Notes under the pieces: generated by a model
The model's input: the letters and a program-made list of their open reading frames with translations, nothing else
The model's database searches: none
What the model was told of the DNA's origin: nothing
Assembly: GCA_002313925.1 (NCBI GenBank)
Contig: DCAZ01000081.1
Location: 1 to 26,171, forward strand
DNA from: Gemmatimonadales bacterium UBA1120
GTDB lineage: Bacteria > Gemmatimonadota > Gemmatimonadetes > Longimicrobiales > Gaopeijiaceae
Length of the DNA: 26,171 bases
Direction: 5' to 3'
Program-made: the position numbers and the translations under genes
Part shown: positions 8,001-12,776 of the stretch, in pieces
Layout of the letters: every line of letters begins with the position of its first letter
Numbering within the stretch: position 1 is the stretch's first letter

Positions 8001-8563
8001 ACGTCTATTTCAGCTCTTTCAAGCCTGCGAGTAGCAGCTTTTCGCCGATCCTTGTATTTACCAACCCCAGCAGCTTCTTCAAACAAAGCGCGCCGCTCCT
8101 CAGCACGATCCGAAAGAATCGCGTCGATCATTCGATTTTCTATGATCGAGTAGGCATTTGCACCGAGTCCTGTGTCCCTGCAAAGGTCAACAACGTCACG
8201 CAAACGACATGCAGACCGGTTAATGGAGTACTCACTGCCACCATCCCTGAAGACCTGTCGCCCAACCTCTACTTCTTCAAATGGGATCGGTAGTGATCCG
8301 TCCTCATTGGTAACCGTAAGAGATACTGACCCACGATTCACCGGCCGTCGAGCAACGGTCCCCTGAAAGATCACCTCTTCCATCTTCGCGCCGCGGATAG
8401 CGGTTGGACGCTGTTCACCAAGAACCCAACGGATCGCATCACTGATGTTCGATTTGCCGCATCCGTTTGGGCCTACTACGGCAGTAATCCCATCATGAAA
8501 CTCAATGGTCGTTGCGTCCGCGAAGGACTTGAACCCGTGAACTCGAAGTGAGCGAAGCTTCAT
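5072..8563 (-). CDS. smc: Chromosome segregation protein SMC
   Basis: SMC dimers, with ScpA and ScpB, extrude DNA loops and help organise and segregate the chromosome. The 1163-residue length is normal. The N-terminal ATPase half has FKSFADAT at 11-18 and Walker A GPNGCGKSN at 31-39. Two long coiled-coil arms rich in Glu, Arg and Leu (about 170-500 and 660-1000) flank a hinge (about 505-650) with VVQAVLESGIPGVLGTLADYI. The C-terminal half has the ABC signature LLSGGERALTALSLLF, Walker B FCVLDEVDAPLD and the switch region VITHNPRTIEAAD. The ATG at 8561-8563 fits the family N-terminus MKLRSLRVHGFKSF. No good ribosome binding site precedes it; CTCCTT, its complement, lies there instead. scpA and scpB are not in the window. 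Confidence 0.98.
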   Translation of the reverse strand: MKLRSLRVHGFKSFADATTIEFHDGITAVVGPNGCGKSNISDAIRWVLGEQRPTAIRGAKMEEVIFQGTVARRPVNRGSVSLTVTNEDGSLPIPFEEVEVGRQVFRDGGSEYSINRSACRLRDVVDLCRDTGLGANAYSIIENRMIDAILSDRAEERRALFEEAAGVGKYKDRRKAATRRLERAEIDVQRLEDVISEVQTKVRSLARQKGKAERYLEYRQRRLDVEVSVVRRQLDLLRERLAGVQESLDTDRSSERTVVELHTAEAEYESIRLREVEAEKERTKAATTLEKVREQLVRWERDLAVADERAAYAGRRLAQIDEERAQARLQAEALERDERALTGKRTRALEELEEIQTVVDDRKTRVERLYDDMSGARKDLEEVEAEERDLVRRGAQLEGDAEASDAQADELEKRLSRVSKELDSIDETFSELQAQSDLFEGRLGESLSELEVATARVEQSIADVSVVRGELDNARRVERVSTDIAMELRARLSALELLERDQEGIEPVVQAVLESGIPGVLGTLADYIQASAKITPSLESHLGTFARAIVVNESATVDSILHWFIERWNGGGGLIVLPLDMVPESGTWQNNGLLSQIDTSGEGAPWVKALLNGVQVPQGVDGACFTTVNGVVRIGNPSGGSGILERKEELLRIREALDLRLLEEESACKTREAQEHNLADAEEMVVSSRLEMHEAEDALHKMRAEGETQSGEQGRMHRLQADLAREIGATNTAHARVLERGQEARADRGIILEKEEGLSEKREQAKEILQLAQNEWENARSEEAALAVDVARLEGDVTRLNDRHETIGQVRDQAEDRVLVLDEEEGRLREDQAEARKIRSEGDTAIERLFEERSAAESEVRDKDNILQGLEEALGTSEKRLREARTVERAASDRRHTLELEHQELDGRIGRIRERLEIEWGRPLSALLEEAELVEGDQVELEAELREIVLKLERLAPVNMLAVEEHEEESERLAFLTEQRDDLFEARDDLRSAIREINITATNLFMSTFGEIREHFRKTFLRLFEGGEADIWLQVTDDPLESPIEIHASPKGKRTQRIDLLSGGERALTALSLLFGIYLVKPSPFCVLDEVDAPLDENNIGRFIKLLEDFKADSQFVVITHNPRTIEAADWIYGVTMEEPGISTIVGVKLEDALQAAGASSEP

Positions 8564-8596
8564 TCAGTGTCTTGAAGGAGTTTTAAATAGATACGG

Positions 8597-8602
8597 ATTA
8601 TA
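8597..8602 (-). promoter_or_regulatory. Candidate -10 box of an smc promoter
   Basis: On the minus strand these bases read TATAAT, a perfect sigma-70 -10 hexamer, 34 bases before the smc ATG. No good -35 hexamer stands 16-18 bases upstream, so support rests on the -10 alone. Confidence 0.35.
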
Positions 8603-8643
8603 GATACAACGGGGATAAAGCCTTACTGGCCATAAGACACTCA

Positions 8644-8662
8644 CTGTGCCCTAGGGGCACAG
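8644..8662 (-). promoter_or_regulatory. Perfect 8-bp hairpin upstream of smc
   Basis: CTGTGCCC (8644-8651) and GGGCACAG (8655-8662) are perfect complements with a 3-base loop TAG. It lies between the rsfS end and the smc promoter candidate. It could end transcription of the ribosomal cluster, but no U tract follows on the minus strand, so factor-dependent termination, RNA processing or protein binding are equally possible. Confidence 0.4.
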
Positions 8663-8705
8663 AAGCCGCACCCCCTTTTATATCTACTCCAGAGCAGCAA
8701 CTGGA

Positions 8706-8900
8706 TCATGATTGGTGGAGCATAAGACACTTCAGATAAAACCCCAATGCCAATGCCGTGAGGCCGAAAAAAGTTAGAACCGCAGGTGCTTCTTGCAAAC
8801 CCCAGAATATTTGAAAAGTACCACTATCTTTGGCTTCCGGATTCTTGGAAAAGCATGTGTTAATTTCTAGAACTGAGGCACTACAATTCGTGTGAGACAT
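8706..8900 (-). CDS. Possible 64-aa membrane protein after rsfS
   Basis: The ATG at 8898-8900 overlaps the last codons of rsfS in another frame and opens 64 codons, MSHTNCSASVLEINTC onward. The C-terminal part has one hydrophobic segment, about residues 39-58 (VLTFFGLTALALGFYLKCLM), typical of a single membrane helix. The frame stays open further upstream (to 8975), but that part is a shadow of rsfS. There is no clear ribosome binding site, no family I recognise, and it could be chance. The overlap with rsfS and the hydrophobic helix are the only arguments for it. Confidence 0.33.
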   Translation of the reverse strand: MSHTNCSASVLEINTCFSKNPEAKDSGTFQIFWGLQEAPAVLTFFGLTALALGFYLKCLMLHQS

Positions 8901-9231
8901 CCCAGCGAGGCGCATCACCCCACAGGTCCTCAAGCTGGTAAAATATCCGTGCCTCAGGATGCAATACATGGACAACGAAGTCGATGTAGTCTAACAAAAT
9001 CCAATGGCCGCCTCGTATCCCTTCCACATGGCCCGGGCGGATACCCTCTACCTTTAGTTCTTCGACTACGTGTTCTGCGATTGCCCTGACCTGCACATCT
9101 GAAGTTCCACTAACCAAGACAAAGAAATCTGTAGCCGTACAGATTTCTCTGAGATCAAGCACAACAAGCCCATGTGCCTTAAGCTCGAGCGCCAGGTCGA
9201 GAGCTCGGTTAACACCGCTAGGAACCTCCAC
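8881..9231 (-). CDS. rsfS: Ribosome silencing factor RsfS
   Basis: RsfS (Iojap/YbeB family) binds ribosomal protein L14 on the 50S subunit and blocks joining with the 30S, lowering translation in poor growth conditions. The 116-residue length and motifs fit: the helix ALDLALELKAHGLVVLDLREI, then CTATDFFVLVSGTSDVQVRAIAEHV (about 31-55), HVEGIRGGHWILLDYIDFVVHVL (about 68-90) and the end motif EARIFYQLEDLWGDA. The start given is GTG at 9229-9231; the first residues are not conserved, so it could be slightly different. It follows rplI by 55 bases and continues the ribosomal theme of this cluster. Confidence 0.95.
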   Translation of the reverse strand: MEVPSGVNRALDLALELKAHGLVVLDLREICTATDFFVLVSGTSDVQVRAIAEHVVEELKVEGIRPGHVEGIRGGHWILLDYIDFVVHVLHPEARIFYQLEDLWGDAPRWDVSHEL

Positions 9232-9286
9232 TAAGACCGCCGAAGTCTTGGGCAGGTTGCAGAAATAGCGACTCTAATGCTGAGGC

Positions 9287-9739
9287 CTACTCACGCTCAA
9301 CATGCACCTCTATGTGGGCTTCAACCTCCCCATGGAGATTCAGTGGGACCTCCCACACACCTAACATTTTGATTGGCTCATCTAGCACAATTGCTCGCCG
9401 GTTGAGTTCAAAATCCATATCGGACTCATTGATCCGATTAGCGATGTCAGCGCTAGTAACAGACCCGAACAATTTCCCATCATCTCCAGCGCGGGCATAG
9501 AAGGTGATAGGAGAAATACCTTCGAGCTGGGAAGCTCTTCGACCTGCTTCGAGGAAGTCGTGTTTGGACCGCTCGTCTGACTGGGCCTGCTCTTGTTCGA
9601 GCCTCTCTATGTTCGCTTGGGTTGCAGTATAAGCAAGCCCCTGAGGAATCAAATAATTCCTTCCGAATCCCGGCTTAACCTGGATCACTTCTCCAGCCTC
9701 ACCAAGGTTCTCCACGGATTGTTTCAAGATCAGCTTCAT
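9287..9739 (-). CDS. rplI: 50S ribosomal protein L9
   Basis: L9 binds 23S rRNA near the L1 stalk and supports reading-frame fidelity. The product has 150 residues. The N-terminal domain is classical: MKLILKQSVENLGEAGEVIQVKPGFGRNYLIPQGLA; a connecting helix follows (about 45-75) and then the C-terminal domain with DGKLFGSVTSADIA and ending EAHIEVHVERE. Two ATG codons stand in tandem (9742 and 9739). The second is chosen because GGAGG lies four bases before it but only one base before the first, and because the family starts MKxIL. It lies after the DUF2232 gene, as in many bacteria with the rpsF-rpsR-rplI cluster. Confidence 0.97.
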   Translation of the reverse strand: MKLILKQSVENLGEAGEVIQVKPGFGRNYLIPQGLAYTATQANIERLEQEQAQSDERSKHDFLEAGRRASQLEGISPITFYARAGDDGKLFGSVTSADIANRINESDMDFELNRRAIVLDEPIKMLGVWEVPLNLHGEVEAHIEVHVERE

Positions 9740-9755
9740 CATTCCTCCAGAGGGT

Positions 9756-10688
9756 CTAGCGCGCAGCTAACCGTTCCGAGCGCGTCCGAAAATCTAAATA
9801 GATATCTGCAATTCCGATCAGAACCGCACCACCCAGTACTATCGGCGGAACGATAACCAAACCGAGAAGCGTCATGGCGTAACCAAGAACCGAGAATCCC
9901 CCAGTTATGAACACAATGACGGCCGCACCGCGCACGGCGCAGAGTGCACCGATAAACACTACTGCATTAGATCCTAGTCGCTGTAGTGGTTCACTCCATC
10001 GAGTGAATAGCAAGAAAAGCCCAACCACAAGCATCCAAATAAGATGATCATTAAAACGGAAATTTTTAACCGATCCAAACGCCTCTTCACTCCGTCCAGA
10101 GAAAAAAATGAAGAGCCACCAAGAAAACAGGAGTGCACTCATGGAAGCGAGAGCAGTCAAGGCTGGAAATATCAGAATCTGCGCCTCCGCAGTCTGATAA
10201 AGAGCTGTGATCAAAGCAGGGGCCAACCCTTCACTACCCCCAAGTGCAATCACTTGGGCAACCGTAGCTCTGACCCGATCAGATATTACCCAATCCACAA
10301 TGTTCCAGGCACCAGACATCAAGGTCATCAGTATTGCTGCAAGCACCAAAGCCCCGAAGACGGCCTCAAGTGCACGATCTGAGATCTTCATTTTCGGACG
10401 AGCTATAGACAGCCCGACAAAGCAACCTCCCAGTAGTAAGGCCCATCCGCGCTCTAGGTACCACATCCCATCATATGGACCAACCATAACAATGATTATG
10501 GCAATCAGGGTGGCACCTAAAATCGCATAGCCGCGCAACGTGTTGGTCCCCACCAGCAAAAGAAATGGGACTGCCACCAACACCGATGGCCTCGCAGTAG
10601 ATGTTAAAAGCACAAGTATGCATAGCACGCCGGCACGCAGCCAGTCACTTTTCCGTAAGGCTGATACCCTCCGCGTCAGATCCGGCAT
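9756..10688 (-). CDS. DUF2232 (YybS-like) multi-pass membrane protein
   Basis: A 310-residue integral membrane protein with about eight hydrophobic segments, for example ARPSVLVAVPFLLLVGTN, YAILGATLIAIIIVMV and the C-terminal VIVPPIVLGGAVLIGIADIY. The conserved C-terminal half, with a FRFNDHLIWMLVVGL region (about residues 210-224), followed by short membrane helices and an amphipathic DIYLDFRTR end, resembles DUF2232/YybS proteins. That family is found next to rplI in Bacillus and in many other bacteria. Function is unknown; proposals based on fold suggest a transporter-like role. It starts nine bases after the S6-S18 gene and ends 16 bases before the rplI ATG, so it belongs to this operon. 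The family call rests on position as much as on sequence. Confidence 0.75.
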   Translation of the reverse strand: MPDLTRRVSALRKSDWLRAGVLCILVLLTSTARPSVLVAVPFLLLVGTNTLRGYAILGATLIAIIIVMVGPYDGMWYLERGWALLLGGCFVGLSIARPKMKISDRALEAVFGALVLAAILMTLMSGAWNIVDWVISDRVRATVAQVIALGGSEGLAPALITALYQTAEAQILIFPALTALASMSALLFSWWLFIFFSGRSEEAFGSVKNFRFNDHLIWMLVVGLFLLFTRWSEPLQRLGSNAVVFIGALCAVRGAAVIVFITGGFSVLGYAMTLLGLVIVPPIVLGGAVLIGIADIYLDFRTRSERLAAR

Positions 10689-10697
10689 AAAGCCAGG

Positions 10698-11390
10698 CTA
10701 TCCCAGATGGTTACGTGTGTAAGGCAGCAAAGCCAGATAGCGTGCACGCTTCACTGCTCGTCCTAATTGCCTCTGGAATGCAGCAGTCACTTTCGTCGTG
10801 CGCTTGGGCAGAATCTTACCCTGTTCAGTAACGAAATTGGAAAGGGTTGCCACATCCTTGTAGTTCAAGGCGATAATTGGAGGTCCTTCCATACGTTGTC
10901 GGCGCCCCCGTGGCCCCGTGAACTCTGGAGGTCCAGATCGTCGTTGATGCTCGGATCCGGTATCTTTACCATCTTCCGCCTCCCCTAGATCAGCGCCAGT
11001 ATCGGTCAGTGGCTCTTGCTGATCGGCCTCATCTTCGGCCTCATCTTCATCGTTGGTTTTCTTCGGCCGGGGCTCTCCCATTATCGAGTCTCCGCCAGTG
11101 GGTTCTCCTTCGTTGAGAACCAGGAGATAGCGGATGATATCATCGTCTAGCTTGAGCATCCTTTCGTACTCCGGTAATGCCTCTACTACCGCAGTAAAGT
11201 GAGCTGCCACGTAATAACCTCGAGACAGCTTGTTAATTGGATACGCTAGTTGTCTGGTTCCCCAATGATCGATTGCCGAAACCTCACCACCCTTGGAGGT
11301 GGCTAACTGGTGAAGTCCATCGAGCTTGGCAGTGACGGCGCTCTCTTCAAGCGCAGGGTCGAGAATGTAAACGACCTCGTAAATTCGCAT
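10698..11390 (-). CDS. rpsF-rpsR: Fused 30S ribosomal proteins S6 and S18
   Basis: One open frame of 230 residues carries two ribosomal proteins. Residues 1-96 are S6: MRIYEVVYILDP, WGTRQLAYPINKLSRGYYV (43-61) and the LKLDDDIIRYLLVLNE end. Residues about 168-230 are S18: LNYKDVATLSNFVTEQGKIL (175-194), PKRTTKVTAAFQRQLGRAVK and RARYLALLPYT. Between them lies a charged linker of about 70 residues, acidic first (NDEDEAEDEADQQE) and then Arg/Gly-rich. S6 and S18 are normally separate proteins that form a heterodimer on 16S rRNA in the 30S platform. There is no stop or frameshift between them and no ssb gene, which often separates them. The ATG has a GAGG ribosome binding site. An internal ATG at 11079-11081 could give a separate S18 form. 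A sequencing error that removed a stop cannot be fully excluded. Confidence 0.92.
   Translation of the reverse strand: MRIYEVVYILDPALEESAVTAKLDGLHQLATSKGGEVSAIDHWGTRQLAYPINKLSRGYYVAAHFTAVVEALPEYERMLKLDDDIIRYLLVLNEGEPTGGDSIMGEPRPKKTNDEDEAEDEADQQEPLTDTGADLGEAEDGKDTGSEHQRRSGPPEFTGPRGRRQRMEGPPIIALNYKDVATLSNFVTEQGKILPKRTTKVTAAFQRQLGRAVKRARYLALLPYTRNHLG
11079..11121 (-). promoter_or_regulatory. Hairpin plus possible internal ribosome binding site at the S6/linker junction
   Basis: GGTTCTC (11101-11107) and GAGAACC (11115-11121) form a perfect 7-bp stem with a 7-base loop, over the last S6 codons. Just downstream in the transcript, GGCGGAG stands eight bases before the in-frame ATG of codon 104 (11079-11081), in an ATAATG context. 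This is what one would expect between two separate genes, and could allow independent initiation of a linker-S18 product. Confidence 0.4.
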
Positions 11391-11426
11391 GATTTGTTCC
11401 CTCGGTCCGTAGATTTGTAACGGGCC

Positions 11427-11470
11427 CCGTCGCTTCAGCCGACATCACTGTGAGAGCGGTTGGCCAACGG
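11427..11470 (-). promoter_or_regulatory. Candidate S6:S18 autoregulatory leader hairpin
   Basis: In the minus-strand transcript CCGU (11470-11467) can pair with ACGG (11430-11427). Inside, UGGCC (11466-11462) can pair with GGCUG (11440-11436, two wobbles), enclosing an ACCGC stretch. Many bacteria have an rpsF leader structure with an exposed CCG bound by S6:S18. I only match the general layout and cannot score it against the covariance model. Confidence 0.25.
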
Positions 11471-11523
11471 AGCAGGATGTCTGTTTTGTACACATCAGTA
11501 CTACCCGGAAAACCTAGTTGAAT

Positions 11524-11559
11524 CTTATTATTCCAGAAAGCATAAGAAGCAATAATAAG
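11524..11559 (-). promoter_or_regulatory. Candidate rpsF-operon promoter inside a 9-bp inverted repeat
   Basis: On the minus strand TTGCTT (11552-11547) and TAATAA (11530-11525) stand 16 bases apart, an acceptable sigma-70 arrangement about 135 bases before the S6-S18 start. The same stretch is framed by a perfect inverted repeat, CTTATTATT (11524-11532) and AATAATAAG (11551-11559). The repeat overlaps both hexamers, as an operator would. It lies about 20 bases after the M20 peptidase stop codon. Confidence 0.35.
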
Positions 11560-11576
11560 TCTTTGTAGGACACGTC

Positions 11577-12776
11577 TTAATTTGCTGCCGCCCTCTGAAC
11601 TGCAGTGACTAGGTAGGGATAACGGGCATAGCCCCACTGAGCTTCCTCAACATTTAATCGCTCGCGGTTGGTATGTGCAAAGCCCTCCTCACCGGGAGCG
11701 AAACCAATTGTCGGAATCCCGTGGATTCCACAAGACCAACCCCCATCCGTTGCAAACAACCACGGCCGAACTACAGCCTCACCCTCACCTCTTTGGCGAC
11801 CCACAGCACCAGCTGCACTGGTGACAACAGGGTGCTCCGAGTCCATCAGAAACCCAGGAGTGAACAGACTCCTCTCCTCCTGGATTCCTGTGTATGTAGT
11901 TTGAAGTTCTTTTGCCATGCGCACCTCGTAAGACAGCCCGTCGGGTAACAAAGGGATCTGGCGTTTAATCGAGCGCCTGACTCTATCGAGAAGTGAGTCG
12001 TCGTCGTCACATGGCAAAATCCTCCAGTCCAAAGCCAAAACAACCTTGTCCGGGATTACATTTCGGCTCTCTGGAAGAACATCCACAGTCGTAGCAATCA
12101 AACTAGCAGGCCCGAGTACCGAATCGGCCTTCTGATTTTCACCCAACTCCCTTACCGCGACCAATACATCCCCAAGCAGGTCTAACGCATTCCTAGCACG
12201 ATCGGGTGCGCTTGCATGGCCGGCTAACCCGGTAAGTACAACTTCAAGCTCAGCACGGCCTCGATGGCCAATGCATACGTCTCCGTGTGTTGCCTCACCA
12301 ATGATCACTACTGCCGGATCGACGTTACCTGACTCTAAGAGTCGCTTCATTCCTAGGCCACCACGTTCCTCAAGAACCGTGTGAGCCACAATGACATCAC
12401 CGGGAGATTGTCCAATCAGTGAGGCAGCCGCATACGTCTGCAGAGCAAGAGGGCCCTTTATATCCATGGAACCGCGTCCATGTAGAAAACCATCTCGCAC
12501 TTCGCCACTAAACGGGGGCACCTCCCACTCCGAGTGATCACCCTCGGCAACAACATCTAGATGGCAGTTCAGCATGGCAGGAGGTGCATCTCCTGTTCCC
12601 ATGGCGATACCTATGACATTACCCGTATCATCGATGTGAACATCACTTAGACCGAGTGCCTCCATTTCCTCCTTGAGCCGAGAGGCAACTTCTCTCTCTT
12701 CCCCAGGAAGTCCTGGGATGCCGATCAGCTCGCCGGCAAACGCAAGTGCATTCTCAAAACTCGGCTCCTTGGGCAT
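11577..12776 (-). CDS. M20 family metallopeptidase (ArgE/DapE/YgeY-like)
   Basis: A two-zinc amidohydrolase of peptidase family M20, the group of acetylornithine deacetylase, succinyl-diaminopimelate desuccinylase and YgeY-type hydrolases. With the chosen start it has 399 residues. Metal and catalytic residues are visible: H72 and D74 (NCHLDVV), D105 (GRGSMDIKG), E136-E137 (LEERGG), the GEATHGD motif near 166, and the C-terminal GFAHTNRE histidine. The lid domain with GLAGHASAPDRARNA lies between. The substrate cannot be read from the sequence; SMDIKG and GLPGEEREVA recall YgeY-like enzymes. I choose the ATG at 12776 because it overlaps the hppA stop codon as TAATG; an upstream ATG at 12812 lies inside hppA. 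Pairing with hppA suggests co-expression but not a shared reaction. Confidence 0.88.
   Translation of the reverse strand: MPKEPSFENALAFAGELIGIPGLPGEEREVASRLKEEMEALGLSDVHIDDTGNVIGIAMGTGDAPPAMLNCHLDVVAEGDHSEWEVPPFSGEVRDGFLHGRGSMDIKGPLALQTYAAASLIGQSPGDVIVAHTVLEERGGLGMKRLLESGNVDPAVVIIGEATHGDVCIGHRGRAELEVVLTGLAGHASAPDRARNALDLLGDVLVAVRELGENQKADSVLGPASLIATTVDVLPESRNVIPDKVVLALDWRILPCDDDDSLLDRVRRSIKRQIPLLPDGLSYEVRMAKELQTTYTGIQEERSLFTPGFLMDSEHPVVTSAAGAVGRQRGEGEAVVRPWLFATDGGWSCGIHGIPTIGFAPGEEGFAHTNRERLNVEEAQWGYARYPYLVTAVQRAAAN

Noticed and set aside
8901..8975. N-terminal extension of the small ORF after rsfS
   Set aside because: This part lies wholly inside rsfS in another frame and has no features of its own; if the small gene exists it should start at 8900.
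10698..11390. The S6-S18 join as a frameshift artefact
   Set aside because: The frame is continuous with plausible linker codons and both domains are intact; a missing stop would need a substitution error, which I cannot exclude but see no sign of.
11347..11637. 96-codon minus-strand frame between the M20 gene and the S6-S18 gene
   Set aside because: It runs over both flanking genes and the leader in another frame, resembles nothing, and the leader features explain the gap better.
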